Positions 45,397-54,978 of a stretch of DNA of 64,000 nucleotides are shown here, in pieces. This stretch comes from Chenggangzhangella methanolivorans (lineage in GTDB: Bacteria > Pseudomonadota > Alphaproteobacteria > Rhizobiales > Methylopilaceae), in the NCBI RefSeq assembly GCF_019797865.1, contig NZ_CP081869.1, forward strand, positions 2,108,001 to 2,172,000, in the 5' to 3' direction. Each line of letters opens with the position of its first letter. Position 1 is the stretch's first letter. The position numbers were made by a program, and so were the translations under genes. A model generated the notes under the pieces. That model made no database searches, was not told where the DNA came from, and saw only the letters and a program-made list of their open reading frames with translations.

Positions 45397-46866
45397 TCAC
45401 GTAGTCGGTTGGCCTCTCGCCGGCTTGGCCCGTGAGCCCTTCTCCGCCTGTCGGTAGGCCTGCTCCGCTTCAGCAATGGCGTTGGCCAATGCGGTCGGGT
45501 CCTTGAGGTCCTGCTGCGAAGACAATGCTTCAGCGCAGGCGCGCTCGATTGCGCTGCACCACTTCTTCACGACGGACCATTTCAGATGCGTCCCGTCGTG
45601 CAGGGCATAACTCGCGCGGGTTACATCGTGCGTTTCCTCGCCTTCGTTATGATCAAGGATTATGCGGGTAGCCTCACGACTGTTCCCGAGCATCCTCTCC
45701 CCGTGGGTGGCGAAGCCGCGTCTGAGCGCATGAGGAGTAGCTTTGACGCCGGGAAGATGCATCAGCTTGTGCGTCAGGGTGTCAGCCGCCATGTGGCCGA
45801 CGACCTCGCTTTCATCTCGAGACTGTCTTCTGCGGACCCGTGCCGCCGGGAGGAGATAGATCGACCCAGCAGCGCTTGACCGCTCAATCTGCTCGGCGAC
45901 GCGGCGCCAGGTTTTGGCTGGGATCGGAATGACGTGATCCGTGTAGTCCTTCCGGCGTTCCGCGGTTTTCCGATGCGACGCGGGAATTCGCCAGAGGCCC
46001 CCGTGGCCTGGCAACGCCGAGAACTCGGTGAGCCGCGCTGTCGCGATCGGTCGACGACGTTGCGCGGTCATCACCAGCAATTCGAGGGCCAGCCCATGCT
46101 CTTCACGCATTGCGCCAGACCGGGCGATAGCGAGAATCCGGCCGAGTTCCGTCATGGCGGGAACATGCGGCTGGCGCGTGGGTCGATCTTCGTTTGGCCT
46201 CGATCTCTCGGGAGCCTTCAATCTGCTCATCACGCCCGCTTCCACCTGCGAACGTTCGGCGTTGGCGTCAGACTGCAGGAAACTCCACAGTGTCCGGAGC
46301 GCGCCCGCGAGATGCTCGGCGCGGCCTTCGGTGCCGGCCGAATGGGCCTCGGCCACGATGACTGCGAGATCACGCCGGCCGATGTCGGCGACCGCCCGCT
46401 GTTCCAGGGACGCCAACAAGGGGTGGTTCAGGAGCGAGCGGGTGGCGCGCAGGGTGTCGGGCCGGCGGGTTCGGGCGACCTCGGCCAGATAGGCTTCGCG
46501 ACCTTCAGCAAACGTCATGCGGCCGGGCTGCTCGGCTTGCGGATGGGCGGCCGCGACCTTCCCCATGGCGCGCCGCTGCTCGTCCCACCAGGCTTGCGTT
46601 GGAGCCGCGCGGTTGGCTTTCGCAAAGCGCTTGGCGGCCCGCACGACATCGCGCGCGTCCTCGAGCGGCCACTCGTCGAGGTCGCCGAAACCGATGCGGT
46701 CGAACTTGCCGTCGAGCGTGTAGCGCCAGCTCCAGTTCGCTCCTCCGGCCCCCACGCGAAGGACCAGGCCGCGCACGGCTCCGTCCGACAGCTCGATGCG
46801 TTTGCCGTCACGCCTGGCGTCGCGCAGCGCCTTGTCGATGAGGGATTGAGTGAGGTTCTTCGCCAT
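45397..46866 (-). CDS. int: Tyrosine recombinase (phage-type integrase)
   Basis: A 489-residue integrase. An N-terminal arm-binding part (LTQSLIDKALRDARRDGKRI, VRGLVLRVGAGG) is followed by a core-binding domain and the catalytic domain: Arg in MTAQRRRPIATARLTE, His-x-x-Arg in PHALRRGFATHGE, a later His in ILDHNEGEETHD and Tyr in ASYALHDGTH. It lies with its 5' end 180 bases from a truncated tRNA-Met, the usual target of such enzymes. Composition is like the chromosome, unlike the AT-rich insert next to it, so these are two different mobile events. Confidence 0.83.
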   Translation of the reverse strand: MAKNLTQSLIDKALRDARRDGKRIELSDGAVRGLVLRVGAGGANWSWRYTLDGKFDRIGFGDLDEWPLEDARDVVRAAKRFAKANRAAPTQAWWDEQRRAMGKVAAAHPQAEQPGRMTFAEGREAYLAEVARTRRPDTLRATRSLLNHPLLASLEQRAVADIGRRDLAVIVAEAHSAGTEGRAEHLAGALRTLWSFLQSDANAERSQVEAGVMSRLKAPERSRPNEDRPTRQPHVPAMTELGRILAIARSGAMREEHGLALELLVMTAQRRRPIATARLTEFSALPGHGGLWRIPASHRKTAERRKDYTDHVIPIPAKTWRRVAEQIERSSAAGSIYLLPAARVRRRQSRDESEVVGHMAADTLTHKLMHLPGVKATPHALRRGFATHGERMLGNSREATRIILDHNEGEETHDVTRASYALHDGTHLKWSVVKKWCSAIERACAEALSSQQDLKDPTALANAIAEAEQAYRQAEKGSRAKPARGQPTT

Positions 46867-47042
46867 TGAAGGGCCGTTGACCCGATTGGGCAGTTTGGGG
46901 CAGTTTCGAACGCGCGGCGGCCGGCTGAGCGGGCGCTCGGAGCCTGGCGACGGAAGAGGATTTATAGCTTCGAATTGCTAAGGAAATGGCAGTTTTGGCG
47001 ATCCTCATCGAGGCCTCGAGAGGGTTTCAATCCGGCCGACAA

Positions 47043-47092
47043 GCGGAATCATAATCCGCGTGTCGGGGGTTCGAGGCCCTCCTCCGCTACCA
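47043..47092 (+). tRNA. 3' fragment of tRNA-Met (CAT anticodon), attachment-site remnant
   Basis: The anticodon arm GCGGA-ATCATAA-TCCGC, the variable loop, the T arm (GGGGG-TTCGAGG-CCCTC) and the acceptor end CTCCGCT-A-CCA are complete. The matching 5' acceptor strand (AGCGGAG) and the D arm are missing upstream. Integrases that target tRNA genes leave such 3' parts at one end of an element. The gene is thus not functional by itself. Confidence 0.72.
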
Positions 47093-47278
47093 ACGAAATC
47101 ATCGATTCAGAAAATATCCATGCGCCCGCGAGCGAACTCGGACGTCGCGGGATGACCGCCGACGCCGTCGCGCACGGACATGAACGCCACGGTCCGAGAG
47201 AACGCCGATACGGCGCGTGCGATCGAGGCCAGCGGCGGCTCGAGGCTTTAGGCGCGCCGCGTCGCCGGTCTCGACGCC

Positions 47279-48235
47279 TCACCCCGGAGCGAGGCCGACG
47301 TCTGCTTCGGCCGGCCGGCCGCCGATCCGTCGCGAAACGTTCGCCAGATCCTCGCGCAGCCTCGGCGTCGCGTGATCGATGAAGGCCCGCAGCGTCACGT
47401 TGCGGCGCGGCACGGGGTGGAACACCAGGCTTACAGGCGTCGGCTCGGGCTCGAACGCGTCGAGCAGGGTCATGAGCCGGCCGGCCGCGACATGTCCGGC
47501 CACCTGATAGGACAATGCGCTGCAGACGCCGCGCCCGCGCACCGCGGCGTCGATCGCCGCCCCGGCGGAGTTCAGCGCGAGGCGCGGCGTGATCGGCACG
47601 GAGAAGCGCTTGGCCCGGCGCGCAGCCGGGTCGACGAAGCGCCAGAGCGCGCCGGCGTCGCCCTCCTGCTCGCCGATGCAGGCGTGGCACGTAAGATCAT
47701 GCGGCGTCGCCGGCGCGCCCGCCTGCGCGACATAATCCGGCGAGGCGCAGACGAGCTTGCGGACCTCGCCGAGCCGCGTCGCGACGATCCCCGAGTCCGG
47801 CAACGGCGCGAGCCGCACCGCCACGTCCAGCCCCTCCTCCACCAGATCGACCATCCGGTTGAGCAGCAAAGCGCGGGCGCGGGCGGCCGGGTGGGCGGCC
47901 AGAAAGCTTTCGATCACGGGCATGACGTGCAGGCGGCCGAACAGCTCGGGGGCCGTCACGCCGATCCGTCCGTCGACCGTCTCGCCGGCCCCGGCGTCGG
48001 CGGCTTCGAGCTCCGCCAGCACGCTCCGGTAGACGGGGAGCCGACGCTCGCCGGCCTCCGTCAGGCGCAGGCGGCGGGCGTTGCGGTGGATGAGCCTCTC
48101 GCCGAGCCGCTCTTCCAGCATCTGCAGGGCGCGCGTGACCTTGGCGGGCGACAGCGCGAGCTTGCGGGCGGCCGCCGCGAGCGATCCCTCGTCCACGGTC
48201 GAGACGAACATCGCCATCGCGTCGAGCCTGTCCAT
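47279..48235 (-). CDS. LysR-family transcription regulator
   Basis: A 318-residue regulator: winged helix (MDRLDAMAMFVSTVDEGSLA, KLALSPAKVTRALQMLEERL) and a substrate-binding domain (GRIGVTAPELFGRLHVMPVI). It reads away from the Tat-exported hydrolase gene at 48341, with 105 bases between, so it most likely controls that gene. I chose the ATG at 48235, where the helix-turn-helix family begins. The reading frame runs open far upstream, which is a GC-rich artefact. Confidence 0.85.
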   Translation of the reverse strand: MDRLDAMAMFVSTVDEGSLAAAARKLALSPAKVTRALQMLEERLGERLIHRNARRLRLTEAGERRLPVYRSVLAELEAADAGAGETVDGRIGVTAPELFGRLHVMPVIESFLAAHPAARARALLLNRMVDLVEEGLDVAVRLAPLPDSGIVATRLGEVRKLVCASPDYVAQAGAPATPHDLTCHACIGEQEGDAGALWRFVDPAARRAKRFSVPITPRLALNSAGAAIDAAVRGRGVCSALSYQVAGHVAAGRLMTLLDAFEPEPTPVSLVFHPVPRRNVTLRAFIDHATPRLREDLANVSRRIGGRPAEADVGLAPG

Positions 48236-48340
48236 GATTGCAGATCCTGAAATGACAGAGTGCGATGATGGCGTCTTATACGATTTTCCGAAACGCATAG
48301 CTTCTCGTCGACACACACAGGCAAAGCGAGAGGCGACGCC

Positions 48341-49336
48341 ATGACGACGAGCAGAAAAGGTTTCGAGCGGCGGTCCGTGATCGCCGGACTGGGTCTTGCA
48401 GGCATCGCGCTCTCCGGAGCCGCGGCCGCGCAGAAGACGGCGAGCGCCGACGCGGCTTCGGCGCCCGGAGGTGACGACGCAGCGTTGCGCTTCGGGACCA
48501 AACAGGTCGGAGACGTGACGGTGTTCTATCGCGAGGCCGGCCGCGCCGACGCGCCCGTTCTCCTGCTGCTGCACGGCTTTCCGACGGCCGGCCACATGTT
48601 CCGCGACCTGATGCCGTTGCTCGCCGACAAATACCGCGTCATCGCCCCGGACCTCGCCGGCTTCGGCAACACGGTCGCGCCGCCGCGCGCGTCCTTCGCC
48701 TACAGCTTCGACAAGCTCGCCGAGGTGACGGAGGGCTTCGTCGAGGCCATGGGGCTCACCCGCTACGCGCTCTACGTGTTCGACTACGGCGCGCCGACCG
48801 GCTTCCGGCTGGCGATGGCCCATCCCGAGCGCGTGACCGCGATCATCAGCCAGAACGGCAACGCCTATACGGAAGGCCTCAGCAAGGAATGGGAGCCCTG
48901 GCAGCGTTACTGGCGCGACCCGACGCCAGAGAACCGCGAGGCCTGCCGCGCGGCGCTGACCGACGAGGCGATCCGCTTCCAGTGGAGCCACGGCGCGCCG
49001 GAGGGCCGCGTCTCGCCCGACGGCATGACGCTCGACATGCACTACATGCGCCGCCCGGAGGCGCAGGAGATCCAGCTCGACCTGATCCTGAGCTACCGGA
49101 GCAATGTCGAGCTCTATCCCGCGTTCCAGGCTTACTTCCGCAAGCATCAGCCGCCGCTTCTGGCGGTGTGGGGCAAGAACGACGCCTTCTTCATCCCGCC
49201 CGGCGCCGAAGCCTACAGGCGCGACCTCCCGAAGGCGGAAGTCCACCTGCTCGACGCCGGCCACTTCGCGCTCGAGACCCATGCGGGCGAGATCGCGGCG
49301 AAGATCCGCGACTTCCTGCGGCGCAACGGGGTCTGA
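48341..49336 (+). CDS. Exported alpha/beta hydrolase, haloacetate dehalogenase/epoxide hydrolase type
   Basis: A 331-residue protein with a Tat-like signal (ERRSVIAGLGLAGIALSGAA). The hydrolase core has the oxyanion motif LHGFPTAGHMF, nucleophile Asp in VFDYGAPTGF, and base His in DAGHFALETHAGE. The Asp nucleophile is used to open epoxides or remove halide. Its LysR regulator is divergent upstream, and a PDR-type reductase gene converges downstream. The natural substrate is unknown. Confidence 0.8.
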   Translation: MTTSRKGFERRSVIAGLGLAGIALSGAAAAQKTASADAASAPGGDDAALRFGTKQVGDVTVFYREAGRADAPVLLLLHGFPTAGHMFRDLMPLLADKYRVIAPDLAGFGNTVAPPRASFAYSFDKLAEVTEGFVEAMGLTRYALYVFDYGAPTGFRLAMAHPERVTAIISQNGNAYTEGLSKEWEPWQRYWRDPTPENREACRAALTDEAIRFQWSHGAPEGRVSPDGMTLDMHYMRRPEAQEIQLDLILSYRSNVELYPAFQAYFRKHQPPLLAVWGKNDAFFIPPGAEAYRRDLPKAEVHLLDAGHFALETHAGEIAAKIRDFLRRNGV

Positions 49337-49357
49337 CGGCGGACCAGACGAGACGGG

Positions 49358-49386
49358 CGCCCGGCGCGATGAGCGCGCGCCGGGCG
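49358..49386. terminator. GC-rich hairpin between convergent genes
   Basis: CGCCCGGCGCG (49358-49368) pairs perfectly with CGCGCCGGGCG (49376-49386) over seven bases. It lies between the stops of the hydrolase gene (49336, plus) and the reductase gene (49400, minus) and can end both transcripts. Confidence 0.55.
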
Positions 49387-49399
49387 TCGCGTTCAATCC

Positions 49400-50344
49400 T
49401 CAAAGGTCGAGCGTGACGGAGACCCGCGCGCGCGACACGCAGGGCGCGATCCTGTCCTGCCGGTCGGCTGTCGAGATGACGGCGTCGCGGTGGATCACCA
49501 CGCCCTCCGTATAGCCGCAGACGCAGGAGCCGCAGACGCCGAGCTCGCAGGAGGACGGCATGATCTTGCCGTGCTCGCGCAGCACGTCGAGCAGGGAACG
49601 GTCGGCCGGCACGTGCAGCGTCGCGCCCGAGGAGGCGAGCGTCGCGTCGAACGGCTCCGGCTTGAAGTTCTCGTCGACCGGCGCCTGGAACGCCTCGGCG
49701 TGGATCGCGGTCTCGGGCCAGCCAAGCGCCAGCGCCGCGTCGCGCACGGCCTCGTAAAGCCGATGCGGGCCGCAGACATAGAGGGCAGCCCCTTGCGAAT
49801 AGGGCCCGACCGACGCCGCATCGAAGCGGGCGCCCTCGCCCGAGAACCATGTCGACAGCCGGTCGCCGCAGGCCTCGGACAGTTCGGTGAGCAGCGGGGC
49901 CTCGGCGGCCGTCCGAGCGCAGAAATGGACCGCGATTTCGGCTCCATCGGCCCTGAGCCGCCGCGCCATGGCGAGACCGGGCGTCACGCCGATGCCGCCG
50001 AGCACGAAGAGGTGGCGGGAGGCGTCGCGGATCGGGAAGTTGTTGCGCGGCGCGGAGACATGGGCGATCGCGCCCTCGACCAGCGCCTCATGCGCCCAGC
50101 GCGAGGCGCCGCGGCCCGCGTCCTCGCGCTTGATCGCGATCTCGTAGGTTCGAAGATCCTGCGGGTCGCCGCAGAGCGAATATTGCCGGATCTTTCCGTC
50201 GGGCAACCTCAGGTCGACATGCGCGCCCGGCTCCCAGGCCGGCAATTTGGGGCGGCTCGGGTGGACGAGCGTCAGATGCAGGACGTCCGCGGTCGCAAGC
50301 CGTGCGGCAGCGACCCGGAGCTTCATGATGATGCGGGCGGTCAT
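49400..50344 (-). CDS. PDR/VanB-type oxidoreductase (flavin reductase with C-terminal 2Fe-2S)
   Basis: A 314-residue electron-transfer protein. The flavin domain has RQYSLCGDP; the NAD domain has VLGGIGVTPGLAM and ALYVCGPHRLYEAV; the C-terminal plant-type ferredoxin has SCELGVCGSCVCG and a last Cys in APCVSR as cluster ligands. It passes electrons from NAD(P)H to an oxygenase such as VanA. No oxygenase gene is adjacent; a MOSC gene lies just upstream with a few bases between, so they are cotranscribed. Confidence 0.87.
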   Translation of the reverse strand: MTARIIMKLRVAAARLATADVLHLTLVHPSRPKLPAWEPGAHVDLRLPDGKIRQYSLCGDPQDLRTYEIAIKREDAGRGASRWAHEALVEGAIAHVSAPRNNFPIRDASRHLFVLGGIGVTPGLAMARRLRADGAEIAVHFCARTAAEAPLLTELSEACGDRLSTWFSGEGARFDAASVGPYSQGAALYVCGPHRLYEAVRDAALALGWPETAIHAEAFQAPVDENFKPEPFDATLASSGATLHVPADRSLLDVLREHGKIMPSSCELGVCGSCVCGYTEGVVIHRDAVISTADRQDRIAPCVSRARVSVTLDL

Positions 50345-50348
50345 GGCG

Positions 50349-50961
50349 TCAGGCGTCGTCCAGCAGTTCGATCTCGTCGCCAGGCCGGATCACGCCGCCG
50401 CGCTCGATCCCGGCGTTGAGGCCGGAGCGGTTGTAGAGCGGCAGATAGACCGGAAGTCCCAGCAGCCTCGAGATACTTGCAGGGGAAGTTGAGAGCCCTC
50501 CCCTCATGATCACCTCGCCGACCCGGAACCGACGGCCGACCAGATGGTTGAGCGGCACGCCGCGGACGGTCAGGTTGCGCCGGTGATCGCCGGGCGCGAG
50601 CGCGATGGAGCCGCCCTGCAGCGGCGGATCGTTGCGCGAGAGCGCGTCGAGAGCCTCCTGCTCGATCAGCGTGACCTCGCGCGCGTCGGGCTTGGGCGAA
50701 TAGGTGCCGGTCCCAAGATAATAGCGGTCGCCCACGATGCCGCGGCCCGCGACGCACTGCGCCTCCTCGAGCTCCTCCATCTCGTAGCTTGCGGCGGGCG
50801 CGACATGATGTTGAGCAGCACGCCCCGAAGCCGGTCGCGCCGCCCGGAACGTTGCGGGCGGCCGAGCCCTGCGCATGCTCGAAGGCCTCGACCATCTTCG
50901 GGCCCGGCTTCTCGGCCATTGCTTCGCCGAGGCCGTCCTGACGTCGTTCGTCGTCTCTCAT
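50349..50961 (-). CDS. MOSC-domain protein (several frameshifts)
   Basis: MOSC domains act in sulfur-carrier or molybdenum-cofactor chemistry, and in YiiM-type detoxification of N-hydroxylated compounds. Pieces in order: AARNVPGGATGFG near the start, then CVAGRGIVGDRYYLGTG, VTLIEQEALDAL, RRNLTVRGVPLNHLVG, RFRVGEVIMRGG, the conserved Cys in ALNFPCKYLEA (other frame) and LPVYLPLYNRSGLNAGIERG. The frame changes near 50810, 50510 and 50465. With the reductase at 49400 it may form a detoxifying pair. Confidence 0.65.
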
Positions 50962-51012
50962 GGGTCGTCTCCCTGGCGGCCGTCACGTCGCCGCTTCGAA
51001 CCGAAAGGCCAT

Positions 51013-51042
51013 GCGGCGCCCGGAGCAAGCTCCGGACGCCGC
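51013..51042 (-). terminator. Hairpin after the MFS transporter gene
   Basis: GCGGCG-c-CCGGAGC, a two-base loop, then GCTCCGG-a-CGCCGC form a 13-pair stem with one mismatch. It lies 24 bases after the MFS stop on the minus strand and before the MOSC gene. It may end or attenuate the MFS transcript. Confidence 0.5.
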
Positions 51043-51065
51043 GTTCGTCCGGCGCGTTCCGCGCC

Positions 51066-52387
51066 TCAGTCGATCTTCTTGCCGGCGGTCTCGGGCGCGG
51101 CCAGCGTCGCGGTCAGCGTGATCAGCGCGAGGACGATCAGGTAGACCGAGATCGGCCAGGTGGCTCCGCTCCAGGCCAGCAGCGCGGCCGCGATCATCGG
51201 GGTGAAGCCCCCGCTCAGCGCCGCGCCCACCTGGAAGCCGAGCGAGGCCCCGGTGTAGCGCAGCCGGGCGTCGAAGAGTTCCGACATCCAGGCGGCGCCG
51301 ATCGCGAACATGACGCCCTGACCGAGGCTCAGCGCGACCGCGACCGTGATGGTGATCGTCGTCGGATCGCCCGTGTTCAGCAGGCTGAACATCGGGAACG
51401 CGAAGCCGATCGAGAACAGGCAGGCGAGGATAAACATCGCGCGCCGCCCGTAGCGGTCGGCGAGCATGCCGAACAGCGGCAGCGTGAAGAGCTCGATGAT
51501 CGCGGCGATCAGGATGCCGTTCAGGATCACGCTGCGCGGCAGGCCGAGCTTGGCGGTCACGTAGGAGATCGAGAACACCGTGACGATGCTGACATAGGCG
51601 ATCTCCGAGACCTTGAGGCCGACCGCCGTTGCGAAGGTCCGCGTGTGCTGGGTCAGGATCTCGACGACCGGCATCTTGGCCACGACGTTCTGCTCCTTCA
51701 CCTTCTTGAACGCGGGCGTCTCGTGCAGGCGCAGGCGGATGAAGAGGCCGACGACCACCAGCAGGGCGCTGGCGAGGAACGGGATGCGCCAGCCCCAGGC
51801 GAGGAGTCGGCCTCCGACATGAGCCCCGTCATCCGGAACGCGCCGATCGAGGCGATGACGCCGAGCGGGTAGCCGAGCTGGACCAGCGCGCCGTAGAGCC
51901 GCGCTTCCTGTCCGGCACGCTCTCCACCACCATCAGCACCGCGCCGCCATTCGCCGCCGATGCCCAGCCCCTGCACGAGGCGCAGCACGACGAGCAGGAT
52001 CGGAGCCCAGACGCCGATCTGGTCGTAGGTCGGCAGACAGCCGATCAGGAAGGTGCCGACGCCCATGATCAGAAGCGTCAGAGACAGCATGGCCTTGCGG
52101 CCGAGCTTGTCGCCGAAATGGCCGAAGATGACGCCGCCGAGCGGGCGCGCGGCGAAGCCCACGGCGTAGGAGCCGAAGGCCGCGATCGTGCCGACCATCG
52201 GGTCGAAGCTCGGGAAGAACAGCTTGTTGAAGACGAGCGCGGCCGCCGTCCCGTAGATCAGGAAGTCGTACCATTCGACGGTCGTGCCGATGACGCTCGA
52301 CCAGACGATCTTGCGCCGTTCCGCGTCCGGCATTTTTTCGCCCGCAGGGACCGCGGCCGCATCGGAGACTTCCACCGCAATTGTCAT
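51066..52387 (-). CDS. MFS transporter of the metabolite:proton symporter type (two to three frameshifts)
   Basis: A transporter of about 440 residues resembling ShiA/ProP/KgtP. It begins MTIAVEVSD and has the signature VIGTTVEWYDFLIYGTAAAL, the inter-helix motif GDKLGRKAML and the second-half copy ADRYGRRAMF. The frame changes near 51930 and near 51800; the pieces rejoin as GLGIGGEW ... YGALVQLGYPLGVIASIG and then VVVGLFIRLRLHETPAF. It should import an organic acid or similar substrate. The gene for a RidA protein lies upstream on the same strand. Confidence 0.75.
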
Positions 52388-52524
52388 CGTGAACCCCCGC
52401 TGTGGGTGTGGAGACGTCGTTCGGACTGCTTCAGGCTCCGGTCCGCGCGAGGCCGCACGGGGCCGGCGCCGCCCGGCCATGCGGCCGGGAGGTCGAAGTC
52501 GCGCATGCGGCGCGGATTGAGGGA

Positions 52525-52878
52525 TCAGGCGTCCGGCAGCGCCGCGACGCAGCCGATCTCGACCCGGATCGCGGGATCGGCGAGACGGCTTTCGACGCAG
52601 GCGCGGGCGGGCGCTGCGCCCGCGGGCGCCCAAGCGTCCCAGACCGTGTTGAAGGCTGCGAAGTCGCCGATCGCGGGAAGCCAGACCATCGCGCTCAGGA
52701 TGCGGCTTTTGTCGGTTCCGGCCTCGGCGAGGATCGCGTCGATCTTGGCGAGCACCTGGGCCGCCTGCTCGACGACGCCGACGCCGAGATCGTCAGGCGC
52801 CTGACCGGAAACGTAGACGAGACCGCCATGGACCGTCGCGGCGGACAGGCGCGGTCCGCTCCCGATGCGCCGGATCAC
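52525..52878 (-). CDS. RidA/YjgF-family enamine deaminase
   Basis: A 117-residue protein with the family patterns GPRLSAATVHGGLVYVSGQA, EQAAQVLAKIDAILAEAG and ARACVESRLADPAIRVEIGC. RidA proteins hydrolyse reactive enamines or imines and often lie in catabolic clusters. Start is the GTG at 52878, with GGAGG six bases before it; longer frames lack support. The Arg that binds the substrate carboxylate (ACVESRLADP) is present. Confidence 0.82.
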   Translation of the reverse strand: MIRRIGSGPRLSAATVHGGLVYVSGQAPDDLGVGVVEQAAQVLAKIDAILAEAGTDKSRILSAMVWLPAIGDFAAFNTVWDAWAPAGAAPARACVESRLADPAIRVEIGCVAALPDA

Positions 52879-53376
52879 GGGAGAGACCTCCGGCCAGCGG
52901 GGAAGGCTCGCGCGGCATGAAGCCTGCTTGATGGAGCCGTTGCGGTCATGGGCGGCCGGGACCGGAACGGGGCCGCCGCAGGAAGAGAACAAGCGCGCCA
53001 TGCTGCTTTTCCTTGGATCCGCGACCCGCCATCGCCGGCCGCCCAAGGATCGAAACATGTTTACTCACAGAAATCAAAAGCCGATTTTTGTGGCAGGGCT
53101 CGCGACCGCTCACCCGTTAGGCGCCACATGCGGCGAAAGCGCCAGGCGTGCTGTGTTTGGCTTCATTCTTGGCGAAACGCCCGATTTCGGCGCCTGAAAT
53201 ATTTGCACCTCGCGGCTGCCGGCTTTATGATTTCCAACATTAAACTCACGCCGAACGGCCATCGGAATGTTTTCGCGCCCCGTCAGCCGCGAGTCGCCAA
53301 ACCGACGCTCATCGGCCATGACGGTCGGAACCGCCTGTCGCGCCGCGTCGGCTGATCTGGGCGAACGGAGGACGCA
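52879..53376. promoter_or_regulatory. Divergent intergenic region of about 500 bases
   Basis: It separates the RidA gene (minus) and the XRE-cupin fusion (plus). The part near 53050-53250 is AT-richer (ATTTTTGTGG, AAATATTTGC, TTTATGATTT) and holds likely promoters for both. No clear palindrome was found. Repression by the XRE protein itself is likely by family habit, but no operator can be named. Confidence 0.4.
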
Positions 53377-54891
53377 GTGCTCGATACGGCGAAGGGCGAT
53401 CGCCTTGGCCCCAATCTGCGCGCGCTGCGTCAGGAGCGGGGGCTCACCCTCGACCGGCTCGCAAGCCTCAGCGATCTCACCCGCGGCTATCTCTCGCTCG
53501 TCGAGCGGGGCCTGAAGACGCCCTCGATCACCGCGCTGATCCGCGTCGCGGGCGCGCTCGAGGTCAACATCGCCCAGCTGTTCGACCTCAACGCGGTGCC
53601 GAACGTCCGATACACGCTGCAGCGGGCGCGCGATCAGCGCGCGCCCAAGCGCGCCTTCGGGCTGACGCCGCTCGCGCCGGGCCGCGCCGCCAAGATGATG
53701 GAGCCTTTCATCATGCGCCCCACGTCGTCGCCGGGCGCGATCGGGGGCCCGCGCTGGGCGCATGGCGGCGAAGAGATGCTGTTCGTGGTCTCCGGACGGA
53801 TCGCCGTGAAGCTCGGCGGCGAGGAACTCGAGCTGGACAAGGGCGACTGCCTCTATTTTTCCGGCGAAGAGCGCCACGAGGTGCGCAGCCTCGGCGACGA
53901 GCAGGCCGAAGTGCTGGTCGTGATCGCGTCCGACCCGGACGCCGGCCTAGCGCCCGGGATGGCGTCGTCGCCGGTCCTTCTGCTCACGTCGCTGTCGGCC
54001 GACGATGAGGCCGCGTGGCTCCACGCCCTCCGGTCGGCGATGCCCGACGAGGTCGTCGAGACGGACCCGGATCGGCCGGCCGTCGAGATCGCGATCGTGG
54101 CCAACCCGCCGCCCGGCGGCCTGCGCGGCCTCCCGGCGCTGAAATGGGTCCACAGCCTCTGGGCCGGCGTCGACGGGCTGCTGAAGGATCCAACCGTTCC
54201 GGATGTGCCCGTCCTGCGCCTCGTCGACCCCACGATGGCGCAGGCCATGGCCGAAACGGTCGCCGCGGCCGTGCTGGGCCTGCATCGCGAGTTCGACGTC
54301 TATGGCGCGCAGCAACGCGCCGGACTCTGGTCCGCGCGCCCGTTCCGGTTCGCGCGCGACCGCGCCGTCACGATCCTCGGGCTCGGCGAGATGGGGCGCG
54401 CCTCCGCCGCCCTGCTCAAGGCTGTCGGCTTCGACGTTCGGGGCTGGAGCCGCTCGGGCGCGACGATCGAGGGCGTGCGGACATTCGCCGGGGCCGACGG
54501 TTTCCTGCAGGCCGTCCGGGGCGCGGAGATCCTCGTCAATCTCCTGCCCCTGACGCCCGAGACCGAGGGCGTGCTCTGCGCGAAGACGTTCGAGGCGCTG
54601 GCCGGGGGCGCCTGCGTCGTGAATTTCGGTCGCGGCGGGCACGTCGCGGAGAGCGATCTCGTCGACGCGCTCAACTCGGGCCGCTTGCGCCACGCCGTGC
54701 TCGACGTGTTCCGAACAGAGCCTCCGCCGGCCGGGCATCCGTTCTGGAGCCATCCCGGCGTGACGATCCTTCCGCACGTCGCAGCGCCGACCGACATGTC
54801 GTCGGCGTCCGCGGTGGTCGCAGTCGCTGTCGCGACATACCGGATGACCGGCGTCGCGCCCGAAGGGCTCGACCGTCGCCGCGGATATTGA
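53377..54891 (+). CDS. XRE-cupin regulator fused to a D-2-hydroxyacid dehydrogenase
   Basis: A 504-residue open frame with three parts. Residues about 10-65 are an XRE helix-turn-helix (LRALRQERGLTLDRLASLSD, then PSITALIRVAGALEV). Residues about 85-190 are a cupin (GGEEMLFVVSGRIAVKLGG, DCLYFSGEERHEV). Residues about 198-500 are a GhrA-like glyoxylate/hydroxypyruvate reductase with ILGLGEMGRASAALLKAVGF for NAD(P), the Arg in VNFGRGGHVAE, and the His in LPHVAAPTD. GTG start. The joint GLAPGMASSPVLLLTS contains a Met where GhrA proteins begin, and the DNA there (GGCCTAG) would give a stop if one C is extra. So it is either a regulator-enzyme fusion or two genes joined by an indel. Confidence 0.72.
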   Translation: MLDTAKGDRLGPNLRALRQERGLTLDRLASLSDLTRGYLSLVERGLKTPSITALIRVAGALEVNIAQLFDLNAVPNVRYTLQRARDQRAPKRAFGLTPLAPGRAAKMMEPFIMRPTSSPGAIGGPRWAHGGEEMLFVVSGRIAVKLGGEELELDKGDCLYFSGEERHEVRSLGDEQAEVLVVIASDPDAGLAPGMASSPVLLLTSLSADDEAAWLHALRSAMPDEVVETDPDRPAVEIAIVANPPPGGLRGLPALKWVHSLWAGVDGLLKDPTVPDVPVLRLVDPTMAQAMAETVAAAVLGLHREFDVYGAQQRAGLWSARPFRFARDRAVTILGLGEMGRASAALLKAVGFDVRGWSRSGATIEGVRTFAGADGFLQAVRGAEILVNLLPLTPETEGVLCAKTFEALAGGACVVNFGRGGHVAESDLVDALNSGRLRHAVLDVFRTEPPPAGHPFWSHPGVTILPHVAAPTDMSSASAVVAVAVATYRMTGVAPEGLDRRRGY

Positions 54892-54978
54892 GCGATCGGG
54901 ATCGGACGGCCCCCTTCGTCCGCGCCCTGAAGCGGAGGGCGCAAGACGCTCGCTCGAACCCCGACGTCTCGGACGATA

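Noticed and set aside
48236-49396. Open frame extending the LysR gene of 47279 far upstream
   Set aside because: It runs antisense over the hydrolase gene; the LysR family starts at 48235.
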